42,603 nucleotides of DNA from Ruminococcus sp. (GCA_017484095.1 JAFUTU010000046.1:1-42603), one strand, 5' to 3'; shown: positions 32,644 through 40,761, counted from the first letter of the stretch. Notes: generated by a model not told the origin, from the sequence alone. Made by a program: numbers and translations.

Positions 32644-33186
32644 TTAAACCAACGTGTTGAATGTTTCAGCCATATGCTGCATTGAACACAGTATTTCGTC
32701 AGCAGCCTTTCGAGGATCGGGATACCCCGACGCTGCATAAAACAAAATGGCATTATAGATGAGACCATTCCATAGGATATTGCTGTTTGCAAGCGAGCAA
32801 TCCGGTGGTGTGGTTTCATTCATTTTTTCAAGGATCTTACCGGTCAGATTTGACTCGCGGAGCATATCAAATTCTTCCCTGTTCTTTTTTGCCTGCTGAA
32901 AGATGATCTCCCAATTCTGCGACAGAGACGGACTGATATTATCCGAGATCTCATCTACGCTCTTTTGCACAAGGTCCATCAATATCTCGTCTTTTGTTCC
33001 GTAGTTTCGGTAAAAAGCAGAACGGGAAACGCCCGATCTCTGAATGATGTCAGTGATCGTAAATCCGTTGTTTCCGTGCTGCTTATACAGCAAAAGAAAA
33101 GCATCTCTGATATTTTGTCTTGTGTTTTCTCTGGCGATTTCATTGTTTCTTTTAAGTGTTTCCGTTTGTTTTTCCGTAAGACGCAT
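32644..33186 (-). CDS. TetR-family transcriptional regulator
   Basis: A 180-residue TetR/AcrR regulator. The N-terminal DNA-binding domain has RQNIRDAFLLLYKQHGNNGFTITDIIQRSGVSRSAFYRNYGTKDEILMDLV (about 19-70; helix-turn-helix IIQRSGVSRSAFYRNYG). The C-terminal ligand domain is helical and unassigned. It is divergent from the MATE transporter gene, with a palindromic operator between them, the standard layout of a drug-efflux repressor. It probably represses the efflux operon and itself. Confidence 0.9.
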   Translation of the reverse strand: MRLTEKQTETLKRNNEIARENTRQNIRDAFLLLYKQHGNNGFTITDIIQRSGVSRSAFYRNYGTKDEILMDLVQKSVDEISDNISPSLSQNWEIIFQQAKKNREEFDMLRESNLTGKILEKMNETTPPDCSLANSNILWNGLIYNAILFYAASGYPDPRKAADEILCSMQHMAETFNTLV

Positions 33187-33228
33187 AGAACAAATTTCCC
33201 CTTTCTGTTCACTCCGATAGCCGATGTA

Positions 33229-33257
33229 TTGTCTTTTTCGGATATTTGTGGTAAAAT
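33229..33257 (+). promoter_or_regulatory. Promoter for MATE/esterase/nitroreductase operon
   Basis: TTGTCT (33229-33234), 17 bases, TAAAAT (33252-33257). The -10 overlaps the palindrome at 33254. Confidence 0.65.
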
Positions 33258-33285
33258 AGGATAGGATAAATATTCTATCCTATTT
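33254..33285. promoter_or_regulatory. Palindromic operator for the TetR regulator
   Basis: AAATAGGATAG (33254-33264) and CTATCCTATTT (33275-33285) are exact inverted 11-base arms with a ten-base centre. It covers the -10 and start region of the efflux promoter, consistent with repression by the divergent TetR protein. Confidence 0.75.
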
Positions 33286-33331
33286 CTATTTTAGCACATA
33301 AAATGACCATTGTAAAGGAATGATTTTGAAT

Positions 33332-34714
33332 ATGGCGGAAAAAACAGATTCTTTGGCAAAAGACAGCATACCTTTCCTGCTTCGCAAGATGGCAATTCCG
33401 GGCGTATTGTCCCAGCTTCTGCTGCTTTTATATAATATGGTAGACCGTATCTATCTGGGGCGGCTTAATGATGGCGGCATGGCGCTTTTGGCGGTAGGGA
33501 TTTGTCTGCCGATCACTTATTTTTTTAATGCCGTTGCGTTTCTGTTCGGTCAGGGCGGAGCTGCGCGAGCTATGATAAAGCTGGGCTCGGGCGATCGTGA
33601 GGAATCGGAAAAGATAATGGGTAACAGTGTGATCTCCATAATAGTGAGCGGACTTATTATTACTGTCGTTTTCTGTATGAATGCGAAACCGATCATGTAT
33701 CTTCTCGGGGCAAGTGATGTCTCCATTGGTGCGGCAGTCACCTATATGCGCATCTATTCGCTCGGAGCTGTTGCAATAATGGGCTACATGGGCTTTTTGC
33801 AGTTTGTCATCACGCAGGGTGCAACAAAGCAGGCAATGTTTTATGTGATAAGCGGTGCGGTATGTAATGTTGTTCTCGATCCGATACTGATCTTTGCGTG
33901 CGATATGGGTGTTGCAGGAGCTGCGATCGCAACTGTGCTATCTCAGCTTCTGATCGCAGTATTAAGCATACGTTTTCTGGCAAGCGAAAAGAGCAGAATC
34001 AGGCTGAGGCCGAGCTTTATGATACCAAAGGGCACATTGCTGATAACGATAGTATCACTCGGCTTTTCGCCGTTTCTCATGCAGATAACTGAGGCGATAC
34101 TTACCGTTGTTACCGATGCCTCCGCACAGAAATACGGCGGTGATATTTCAGCCCTCGGAATGACGCTTGCGGTCAGCCTTTCAATGGCGATATGGATGCC
34201 CAGCAACGGCATCAATCAGGGAGCGCAGGCGCTTTTAAGCTATAATTTCGGCAGCGGAGATTACGGCAGGGTCAGGCAGACTGTAAATACGCTGATGAAG
34301 TATCAGCTTATATTCTTAGGAATAATGACTGCGCTGCTTGAACTGTTCCCGACTGTATTTATCCGTATCTTTACTTCTGATGCAGACGTTATCCGTGAGG
34401 CGACCTGGATGGTCAGAGTAAATACGGCAGGCTTCTTTATCCTGCCGATACAGACGGTTTTTCAACAGATATACCTGTCTACAGGTCAGGAAAAAGCCAG
34501 CCTAGCTATGGTGATAATACGAAAGCTGGTGCTTCATATACCACTGCTGTTTATTTTACCTCTCATTATGGAGAATAAGGTGCTTGCCGTGGTGCTAGCC
34601 GAGACCGTATCGGACATCGTGTCGGTGGTTGTGACGTCGATATACTTTGTGCCGGGATTTTACAGAATGCTTAAAAAGAAAGAAATATCAACTCGGGAAA
34701 GCGTTTCAATATAA
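33332..34714 (+). CDS. MATE-family multidrug efflux transporter
   Basis: A 460-residue polytopic membrane protein with about 12 helices, of the DinF/NorM-like MATE superfamily. The N-terminal half has the family pattern PFLLRKMAIPGVLSQLLLLLYNMVDRIYLG and the repeated GVAGAAIATVLSQ and GINQGAQALLSYNFGSGD motifs. It exports drugs or metabolites using a Na+ or H+ gradient; the substrate is unknown. ATG 33332 is preferred to ATG 33320, which directly abuts the AAAGGA ribosome binding site. It is controlled by the divergent TetR regulator and is followed by an esterase and an oxidoreductase in the same direction. Confidence 0.92.
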   Translation: MAEKTDSLAKDSIPFLLRKMAIPGVLSQLLLLLYNMVDRIYLGRLNDGGMALLAVGICLPITYFFNAVAFLFGQGGAARAMIKLGSGDREESEKIMGNSVISIIVSGLIITVVFCMNAKPIMYLLGASDVSIGAAVTYMRIYSLGAVAIMGYMGFLQFVITQGATKQAMFYVISGAVCNVVLDPILIFACDMGVAGAAIATVLSQLLIAVLSIRFLASEKSRIRLRPSFMIPKGTLLITIVSLGFSPFLMQITEAILTVVTDASAQKYGGDISALGMTLAVSLSMAIWMPSNGINQGAQALLSYNFGSGDYGRVRQTVNTLMKYQLIFLGIMTALLELFPTVFIRIFTSDADVIREATWMVRVNTAGFFILPIQTVFQQIYLSTGQEKASLAMVIIRKLVLHIPLLFILPLIMENKVLAVVLAETVSDIVSVVVTSIYFVPGFYRMLKKKEISTRESVSI

Positions 34715-34736
34715 AACAGATCGGGAGGTCAGTAAT

Positions 34737-35732
34737 ATGGATAAGACAAAAAAGAAAAAATCAGGAAAAACGCTTAGGGTCGTGTGTATCATTCTGGCTG
34801 TTCTTGTAGTTCTGGTCGGCGGCTTTACTATAGTATCTCATGCGGTGTATCACCGTTCGGATATGGCAACGCTGGTGGAGATATATTTCCGTATATCAGG
34901 TACAAAAAATAAATTTGCTGATGAAAAGGAATGCGCCGAGTATATCGAAATGCGTAGAAACGCAGCAGAGTATGTGCTTGATGTAAAGCTTTCATCGAAT
35001 GTAAGCGAAAGCGAAGTAAACGGAAATAAGGTATATCGGCTTTCCGCAGAGGATCCTCCTTCGGTAACGATCCTGTATCTGCATGGAGGCGCTTACATCA
35101 ATGATGCGACTTCCTATCACTGGAAGCTTTGCGATAAGCTGGTGCAGAAGACAAACGCAGAGGTTCTGTTTCCTATCTATCCGCTGACGCCCGAACATAC
35201 CTGGGAGGAAACCTTCGCTATGCTGACCGCACTGTATGAAGATATTACGGACAATAATGCCGGTCAGCTGGTAATTATGGGAGACTCTGCCGGAGGCGGT
35301 CTGGCAGTTGCTTTCTGTGAATATCTACGTGAAGCAGGACTCGGTCAGCCGGACAAGATGATACTTCTTTCACCGTGGCTGGATATCTCCATGTCAAATC
35401 CTGATGCCGGCGATTATGAAGCTGCTGACCCGATGCTTTCAGCTTACGGACTGACCGAGATGGGCAAATGCTGGGCAGGAGACCTGGACATTAAGGATTA
35501 TAAAGTCAGCCCTATATACGGAGATATTTCTTGCTTGCAGAATGTGTATATGTTTGTGGGAACAAGAGAGATCTTCTATCCTGATGTAACGAAATTTTAT
35601 TCCATGCTTCAGGATAACAATGTAACATCTGAGCTGATCGTCGGAGAGGGCATGAATCATGTGTACCCTACCTATCCTATTCCCGAGGCGAATGAGGCGA
35701 TCGATAAGATCAGTAATATAATAAAGGAGTGA
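34737..35732 (+). CDS. Membrane-anchored alpha/beta hydrolase (HSL-type esterase)
   Basis: 331 residues. A lysine-rich start and one membrane helix (about 14-33) precede an alpha/beta-hydrolase domain of the hormone-sensitive lipase group: oxyanion HGGAY (about 115-119), nucleophile GDSAGGG (about 182-188), and a catalytic His in GMNHVYPTYP near residue 305. It is likely a surface-bound carboxylesterase or lipase, perhaps acting on compounds handled by the adjacent MATE pump. The start at 34737 follows GGGAGG. It lies 22 bases after the MATE stop. Confidence 0.88.
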   Translation: MDKTKKKKSGKTLRVVCIILAVLVVLVGGFTIVSHAVYHRSDMATLVEIYFRISGTKNKFADEKECAEYIEMRRNAAEYVLDVKLSSNVSESEVNGNKVYRLSAEDPPSVTILYLHGGAYINDATSYHWKLCDKLVQKTNAEVLFPIYPLTPEHTWEETFAMLTALYEDITDNNAGQLVIMGDSAGGGLAVAFCEYLREAGLGQPDKMILLSPWLDISMSNPDAGDYEAADPMLSAYGLTEMGKCWAGDLDIKDYKVSPIYGDISCLQNVYMFVGTREIFYPDVTKFYSMLQDNNVTSELIVGEGMNHVYPTYPIPEANEAIDKISNIIKE

Positions 35733-35737
35733 ACGAT

Positions 35738-36508
35738 ATGTCAAAGCCTATCCTTATAGATGAGAAAAAATGCATCGGCTGTTCTCTGTGCGTTAAGGAC
35801 TGCCCGAATTCGTATCTGTATCTGGAGAATAAGAAAGCGCATACGCATGAGACTGGCTGTATAGAGTGCGGTCACTGCTATGCGGTCTGTCCGCAGGGCG
35901 CTGTTAGTATGGCAAATTACGATAATAAGGAAGAGCCTGTAGTATCTATGACAGAGCTTGACAGCGATACGCTGCTTCAGGCGATGCGGAGCAGGCGGAC
36001 GATACGCCATTTCACAAAACAGCCTGTTGAGAAGGAAAAGCTGCGGAAGATACTCGAAGCCGGACGTTATGCGCCGACGGGCGGCAATGCTCAGAATGTT
36101 TCCTATACTGTTCTTGGCAGCAGACAAAAGCAGGCGGAGAAGATATGCGTGAGCTTGTTCCGGAAGGGTCAGGAGCTGGGCTCTCCTTTTATAGACTTTC
36201 TCAAAAGGGTGAAGATCACCGATGATTTCTTTTTCAAGGGCGCTCCGCTCGTGATCGTAGTATCGGGAAAAAACAAGGTCAATGCGTCTTTGGCTGCCGC
36301 CTATATGGAGATCATGGCTGAGAGCCTGGGGCTGGGAGTTCTGTACAGTGGCTTCTTTACAGTCTGTGCAAAGCTCAGCAGAAGACTTAGAAGGCTGATA
36401 AAGCTGCCCAAGGGAGAAGAGGTCGTAACCTGTCTCATTATCGGTTATCCTGCGGTTAAATATCAGAGGATAGTGCCCCGAAAGGCTTTGAAGGTGAAAA
36501 AAATATAG
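35738..36508 (+). CDS. Ferredoxin-nitroreductase fusion protein
   Basis: 256 residues. Residues about 7-60 form an 8Fe ferredoxin-type module with two CxxCxxCxxxCP-like motifs (CIGCSLCVKDCP and CIECGHCYAVCP). Residues 75-256 form an FMN-dependent nitroreductase-fold domain (MRSRRTIRHFTKQPV, APTGGNAQN, and a C-terminal GEEVVTCLIIGYP). The fusion suggests ferredoxin electrons are passed to FMN internally to reduce nitro, quinone or enone compounds. It starts at the ATG behind AAAGGAG, five bases after the esterase stop. With TetR, MATE and the esterase it forms a likely xenobiotic-response unit. Confidence 0.93.
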   Translation: MSKPILIDEKKCIGCSLCVKDCPNSYLYLENKKAHTHETGCIECGHCYAVCPQGAVSMANYDNKEEPVVSMTELDSDTLLQAMRSRRTIRHFTKQPVEKEKLRKILEAGRYAPTGGNAQNVSYTVLGSRQKQAEKICVSLFRKGQELGSPFIDFLKRVKITDDFFFKGAPLVIVVSGKNKVNASLAAAYMEIMAESLGLGVLYSGFFTVCAKLSRRLRRLIKLPKGEEVVTCLIIGYPAVKYQRIVPRKALKVKKI

Positions 36509-36531
36509 TACAAATGCAGGAGGTAAGGGCG

Positions 36532-36705
36532 GTGACTGCCGCATACAAAGAATATTCAGGTTATTTTCATGACTTCGTTATTATCTGCGCAAAAACAAAG
36601 GTGGGAAAAGATGCACGGAAATTTCTTGGGGAACGCTTTGAGAGGCGTGTAAGAAAAGATTTGATGACAATGATTGAAAAGAAGAAAAGGATTAGGATTT
36701 CATAG
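36532..36705 (+). CDS. Small basic protein of unknown function
   Basis: 57 residues from a GTG start at 36532, chosen because GGAGG lies eight bases upstream; an ATG at 36514 would overlap that site. It is strongly basic toward the C-terminus (many Lys and Arg). No family is recognised; it could be a C-terminal fragment of a larger protein. It ends the efflux operon, 23 bases after the nitroreductase fusion. Confidence 0.45.
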   Translation: MTAAYKEYSGYFHDFVIICAKTKVGKDARKFLGERFERRVRKDLMTMIEKKKRIRIS

Positions 36706-36740
36706 TTAACACAAAGAAGATGTCCACCTAAATGACTTAA

Positions 36741-36775
36741 AGAGCGGTATTTACCAATTACGGAAATACCGCTCT
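36741..36775. terminator. Terminator between convergent genes
   Basis: AGAGCGGTATTT (36741-36752) pairs with AAATACCGCTCT (36764-36775), with A/T runs on both sides. The rest of 36,776-36,981 is AT-rich with nothing else recognisable. Confidence 0.8.
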
Positions 36776-36981
36776 AATTTATTATTATTATCAGTATTGG
36801 TTCTTAATTTATTAATTAAAATATGCTCATAACTATTTACTTTTACTTACCAAACCAAACACTGCGTATTTCACACAGCCTCACTCCTTTTTTTCTGTAA
36901 ATTACTGCCCCGATAACTGAGGCAAGCAGTATCTGCCGATCGTACAATATGACATATACTCGTCTTATGATGATTTTATTT

Positions 36982-38340
36982 TTATTGTCTTTCTGTCAGG
37001 GGTAAATATTGCTGCTCTGATTTAACGCTGATATACGCAGGGCGTATTATCTTGCCTGCGTTCTGTATTTCTTCAATGTGGTGTGCGCTCCAGCCTGCTA
37101 TCCTTGAAATGGCGAATATAGGGGTGTAAAGCTCACAGGGGATATCCAGCATACGGTAGATGAGACCCGAGTAAAAATCAACATTTGCGCTTACGCCCTT
37201 GTACATTTTCCTTTTTTCGGCGATAAGCTCGGGGGCAGTCTCTGCAACATAGGCGTAAAGCTCCATTTCCTCGTCAAAGCCCTTTTCGGCAGAAAGCTTT
37301 TCGGCGCAGGTCTTTAGTATATCCGCCCTCGGGTCTGACTTGGAATAAATGGCGTGACCCATTCCGTATATCAGCCCTGCATTGTCGAAGGCTTCCTTAT
37401 CCAGCAGCCTTGCAAGGTGATCCTTTACTGCATCTTTATCCTTGATATCGATCGTGTTTTTCATATCCTCAAACATCTGCACGACCTTGATATTAGCCCC
37501 TCCGTGGCGAGGCCCTTTAAGCGAACCCAGCGCTGCAGCGATTGTCGAATATGTGTCCGTACCAGATGAGGTAACTACATGGGTCGTGAATGCCGAGTTG
37601 TTTCCTCCGCCGTGCTCGGCGTGAAGAACAAGCGCCAGATCCAGTACCCTTGCCTCAGTCTCGGTGTATTCACCACTGCTCCTGAGCATTCTCAGTATAT
37701 TCTCGGCAGTTGATAAATTCGGGTCAGGATTGCGTATCAGCAGGCTCTGCCCAAGGTGATAATGCTTGTATGACTGATAACCGTAGATAGCCAGCATCGG
37801 GAAAACAGATATAAGGTGCAGACACTGCCTGAGCACATTCGCAGTTGAGGTATTATCGGGGGTTTCATCATATACATAAAGCCCGAGGACAGTTCTTGCA
37901 AGTATATTCATCATATCCTTGCCCGGAGCCTTTAATATCATATCCCTTGTGAACGAATCGGGCAGCGAGCGCATCTGTGCAAGCTCTCTTTTAAATTCTT
38001 CAAGCTCCTCAACTGTCGGCAGCTTTGAGAACAGTAGCAGATACACCGTCTCCTCATAACCGAAGCGCTTATCTTTAATAATGCCATTCACCAGCTCCCT
38101 GATATTTATCCCACGGAAATACAGCTGTCCCTCGCAGGGAATATCGCTGCCGTTTTTGTCCTTTTCCTTCGCCTTTATTTTAGATATTTCAGTAAGCCCC
38201 GTGACAACTCCGTTACCGTTCATATCACGAAGCCCCCGGAACACCTTGTTTTCACTGTACATATCACCGGTTATGCCGTTTTTCTCATCAGAGGTCTGAG
38301 CCATTTTCTGAATGTAGGGCGTTATCTCTGAATAATTCAT
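36982..38340 (-). CDS. gltA: Citrate synthase
   Basis: A 452-residue citrate synthase, condensing oxaloacetate and acetyl-CoA. It carries LVLHAEHGGGNNSAFTTHVV (about 237-256), GPRHGGANIK (about 276-285), and the catalytic Asp segment GMGHAIYSKSDPRADIL (about 328-344). The N-terminal extension (about 1-60) before LYFRGI is typical of many Clostridium-class forms. It feeds 2-oxoglutarate and glutamate synthesis by an incomplete citrate cycle in anaerobes. The ribosome binding site AAGGAGG lies nine bases before the start. A 41-bp motif found twice in this region lies upstream. Confidence 0.97.
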   Translation of the reverse strand: MNYSEITPYIQKMAQTSDEKNGITGDMYSENKVFRGLRDMNGNGVVTGLTEISKIKAKEKDKNGSDIPCEGQLYFRGINIRELVNGIIKDKRFGYEETVYLLLFSKLPTVEELEEFKRELAQMRSLPDSFTRDMILKAPGKDMMNILARTVLGLYVYDETPDNTSTANVLRQCLHLISVFPMLAIYGYQSYKHYHLGQSLLIRNPDPNLSTAENILRMLRSSGEYTETEARVLDLALVLHAEHGGGNNSAFTTHVVTSSGTDTYSTIAAALGSLKGPRHGGANIKVVQMFEDMKNTIDIKDKDAVKDHLARLLDKEAFDNAGLIYGMGHAIYSKSDPRADILKTCAEKLSAEKGFDEEMELYAYVAETAPELIAEKRKMYKGVSANVDFYSGLIYRMLDIPCELYTPIFAISRIAGWSAHHIEEIQNAGKIIRPAYISVKSEQQYLPLTERQ

Positions 38341-38390
38341 TACAGATCTTTCCTCCTTGTTTTTGTATATGCTGTTAGTATATCACCTGT

Positions 38391-38431
38391 TTCTCAACTA
38401 AAGGTCAATTTTACCTCAATTATTGTGAGAT
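38391..38431 (-). promoter_or_regulatory. Shared 41-42 bp motif, copy A
   Basis: TTCTCAAC...ACCTCAATTATTG...TGAGAT, closely matching 39,010-39,051. It lies 51 bases upstream of citrate synthase and contains TTGACC as a possible -35 on the minus strand. Probably an operator or promoter element. Confidence 0.55.
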
Positions 38432-38446
38432 AAATTTCTTATTCAA

Positions 38447-38863
38447 TTATGATCTCTTTTTATATTGCCTGCCGCATATAGGGCAGGTCACTGTTACTTT
38501 TCCCTTTCCTTTAGGTATGCGAAGTATTTTGTCGCAGCTTCCGCAAAGTACGTATTTGTATTCCTTACGTTCAGTTATTTTCAGCTTTACAAGCTTTACT
38601 CTTATCAAAACATACCTTTTAACATCAAGATAAGATCTTAGTTCATCTCTGCGTCTGTCGAATTTCCTTGACAGACACCGAAATATTGCCCATACCTCAA
38701 GCAGTATTCCGGTAAAAAACATATATCTCAGATAACCTCCGCCTGAGATCACAGCAAGTACCGCACCTGCTGCAGTCAGGAAATACGAAAAGGAGTCTAT
38801 TCCGTAACGTCCCTGCATAAAAATAGTCAGCCTGTATCTTAGCTTATCCAAAAGATTTTTCAA
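38447..38863 (-). CDS. Zinc-ribbon membrane protein, unknown function
   Basis: 138 residues from TTG 38863, chosen because GGAG ends eight bases upstream; a GTG at 38872 overlaps that site. Two membrane helices (about 25-65) follow an amphipathic N-terminus; a basic linker leads to a C-terminal zinc ribbon, CGSCDKILRIP then CPICGRQY (about 108-135). Such proteins (N-terminal KNLLDKLRYRL-x-FMQGRYG) are widespread in Clostridia as hypothetical proteins. They may tie a membrane sensor to a cytoplasmic partner. A terminated leader of about 100 bases precedes it. Confidence 0.75.
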   Translation of the reverse strand: MKNLLDKLRYRLTIFMQGRYGIDSFSYFLTAAGAVLAVISGGGYLRYMFFTGILLEVWAIFRCLSRKFDRRRDELRSYLDVKRYVLIRVKLVKLKITERKEYKYVLCGSCDKILRIPKGKGKVTVTCPICGRQYKKRS

Positions 38864-38888
38864 TATTATCACTCCACTTTTGTCCTGT

Positions 38889-38984
38889 AAAAAAAACTTT
38901 TGGTCGGAGCGTATTATGGTGGGAAGGTCACACCCCGACCAAAAGCAATCATGAAGAAGCTGGTTTTCTCAGCTTTTATCACTG
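38889..38984 (-). ncRNA. Terminated leader RNA or small RNA upstream of the zinc-ribbon gene
   Basis: On the minus strand a TATAAT (38996-38991) is followed about 40 bases later by a strong intrinsic terminator: CTTTTGGTCGG (38897-38907) pairs with CCGACCAAAAG (38935-38945), then eight U (38896-38889). A smaller hairpin AAGCTG/CAGCTT lies before it (about 38974-38956). Either a stand-alone small RNA of about 96 bases or an attenuator for the gene beginning at 38863. No known riboswitch class is recognised. Confidence 0.6.
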
Positions 38985-38990
38985 AGATCA

Positions 38991-39051
38991 ATTATACACC
39001 CCTTATCTTATCTCAACTCAACGTCAAATTCACCTCAATTATTGTTGAGAT
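38991..39051 (-). promoter_or_regulatory. Promoter with shared 42-bp motif, copy B
   Basis: TATAAT lies at 38996-38991. The 42-bp element (39010-39051) begins ATCTCAAC and ends GTTGAGAT, an eight-base outer inverted repeat with an inner CTCAAT...TTGAG. It resembles copy A at 38,391-38,431 at most positions. Confidence 0.6.
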
Positions 39052-39162
39052 TAAGTTGAAGCTGTAAACACTATCGACAATGTTTCACACGAATTTGAAA
39101 TACCCACTGCCTGATATAATATTTACAGGCCGCCGCCATAACAGCAGCAGCCCGTATGTCGC

Positions 39163-39786
39163 TTACTTGCCCAATTTTGCCTTTATCCCATCGAACCTTG
39201 CCCTGATCTCCTCACGCTTTGCGGCGATCTTAGCCTTCTGCTCGTCGGTCTTTTCTTTGCGGAGCTGTTTCCTTGCGTCCTTCTCCATCTGCTTCTGTAG
39301 CTTGGCAGCTTCCTCGATCTCGTTCTCCACCTCGGCAGCGTCGTACTTTTCGGTAACGGTATCAAACTTAGCAAGTCTCTCGACCAGCGCACCGCTGTGT
39401 TCCTCCGAAGCCATTATCAGCAGCGCAGTCTGTCCCTCGCCGATGCTCTGTGAGACCTTTTCAAGAATAGAAGCGTTCTCGGCAAAGTCCTTCGCATCAA
39501 CAGTGCTTCCGATCAGTGCACCAAGACTGCCGTAGAACAGCATACCGATAGGTCCGCCCAGCACACCCGTCAGCGAACCGATGATACCGCCGATCACCCT
39601 GTCATCGTGAGTTTCCGTACCGAAGTCGAAGCTGTCCTTTACGCTGATAACTCCGCCCTCTCTCTTGACGATAGCCGCCTGTGAAAGCACATAGCCTGCG
39701 GTAACGGGAGCTTTTTTCAGCTCTGTAAGAGCCTGATATGCCTCGCTCTCCACAGCAAAATTTATGGAAAATACATGGTCTAACAT
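39163..39786 (-). CDS. DUF1269-like glycine-zipper protein
   Basis: 207 residues. A Gly-rich helical segment GGIIGSLTGVLGGPIGMLFYGSLGALIGSTVDA (about 66-98) is the glycine-zipper of DUF1269-type membrane-associated proteins. The second half is a charged, helical, Lys/Glu-rich tail, likely a coiled coil. ATG 39786 is chosen because AGAGGT lies six bases upstream; in-frame ATGs at 39792 and 39819 are possible. Role unknown; probably cytoplasmic membrane-associated stress or sensor function. It ends an operon with the two preceding unknown genes. Confidence 0.7.
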   Translation of the reverse strand: MLDHVFSINFAVESEAYQALTELKKAPVTAGYVLSQAAIVKREGGVISVKDSFDFGTETHDDRVIGGIIGSLTGVLGGPIGMLFYGSLGALIGSTVDAKDFAENASILEKVSQSIGEGQTALLIMASEEHSGALVERLAKFDTVTEKYDAAEVENEIEEAAKLQKQMEKDARKQLRKEKTDEQKAKIAAKREEIRARFDGIKAKLGK

Positions 39787-39805
39787 TTTCATACCTCTTT
39801 TCTGC

Positions 39806-40207
39806 TTATTTGTTTTCATCTTGCATCAAAGCCGCCCTGAGCGCCGCCGCCATTGCCTGCCTTACCGAGTAAACAGCGGAATCTATAAGATATTCCGCAC
39901 ACAGGGCAGTCTTTTCCGCATTGTCCATTTCATAATTATCTGCATCTTCTTCGGCGATCTCGCCGAATTTTTCATAGTAATCAAGCTGTACCTTTGAAAG
40001 CATTGAAACAAGAGGAAGCCTTGAATACCCCGAATATCTTTTCAGACTACGCAGCTCCTCGTCAAGCTCACCCCGGACTGTATCAAACCTTTTTGCAAGC
40101 TTACTCCGATCCTTTCCGGAAAGGGCTTCCACGCAGCTGAGCAAAGTATCATATGCCTTTTGCAGCTCATACAGCTTGACAGCAAAAAGTTCGTTTTTCA
40201 GTTCCAT
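39806..40207 (-). CDS. Helical protein, unknown function
   Basis: 133 residues, mostly predicted alpha helix, charged, with leucine heptads near 8-30 and a DYYEKFGEIAEEDADNYE segment (about 76-93). No known domain. It lies between the calcium-repeat gene and the glycine-zipper gene in the same direction with short gaps, so it is likely one of three co-transcribed members of an unknown function unit. Confidence 0.6.
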   Translation of the reverse strand: MELKNELFAVKLYELQKAYDTLLSCVEALSGKDRSKLAKRFDTVRGELDEELRSLKRYSGYSRLPLVSMLSKVQLDYYEKFGEIAEEDADNYEMDNAEKTALCAEYLIDSAVYSVRQAMAAALRAALMQDENK

Positions 40208-40236
40208 TATGCTCTCCGCCCTGTTTCACTGTCAGA

Positions 40237-40683
40237 TCACTTGCCGAGCAGATAATCACGCTTTGCTTTTCTGATCTCCTTGTCAAGCTCCCTAAGACCT
40301 GCTTCTATCTCGCTTGCAACGTAATCAGCCACCGTGATCGCAGCATAAAGACGCTTGGCAGCCTCAATAAAGTGAGCCTCTGTCTCCTCTCTATTGCCCG
40401 AAAGTACCTGTGCAGTGTCGCTTTCCTCATCGTCATAAAGCACTGTGTCGGGTACTCCGTTTCCGTCGGTATCTCTGATGTAGAGATTGAACTCTCCGTC
40501 GCCTGTCAGGTCGAACGCAACGGTATCTATATCACCGTTGCCCGTAACGTCGATGATCGCGATGTCGGCTTCCTTGTCACCGTCAATGTCGATGAGTATC
40601 TCGTTCTTACTGCCTCTTACCAGCAGCTTCCTCAGATCGTGGTCGAGCTTCATAGCAGCCTTGAGTTTTCTCAGTGTTCCCAT
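40237..40683 (-). CDS. Cytoplasmic 13-residue calcium-loop repeat protein
   Basis: 148 residues without a signal peptide. Residues 32-79 contain four Asp/Gly loops spaced exactly 13 residues apart: DIDGDKEAD (32), DVTGNGDID (45), DLTGDGEFN (58), DTDGNGVPD (71). This D-x-[DT]-G-[DN]-x-x-x-[DN] loop resembles EF-hand/dockerin-type calcium loops but lacks the second helix of an EF-hand, and suggests a beta-stacked repeat. The last 60 residues are helical and charged. It starts the operon directly behind the two TTTACA operators. Function unknown; calcium binding is inferred. Confidence 0.75.
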   Translation of the reverse strand: MGTLRKLKAAMKLDHDLRKLLVRGSKNEILIDIDGDKEADIAIIDVTGNGDIDTVAFDLTGDGEFNLYIRDTDGNGVPDTVLYDDEESDTAQVLSGNREETEAHFIEAAKRLYAAITVADYVASEIEAGLRELDKEIRKAKRDYLLGK

Positions 40684-40732
40684 AGTTGTACCTCCGTTTA
40701 ATAGTTTTGGTTTCGGGTTTTCCTATGATTTA

Positions 40733-40761
40733 ATAATACCACATTTTTTAGGGATTGTACA
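40733..40761 (-). promoter_or_regulatory. Promoter of the three-gene unknown operon
   Basis: Minus strand TGTACA (40761-40756), 17 bases, TATTAT (40738-40733). An operator abuts the -35 on its upstream side. Confidence 0.55.

Noticed and set aside
35741..36544. 267-residue minus-strand ORF
   Set aside because: It is antisense to the ferredoxin-nitroreductase gene, which has clear domains and a ribosome binding site.
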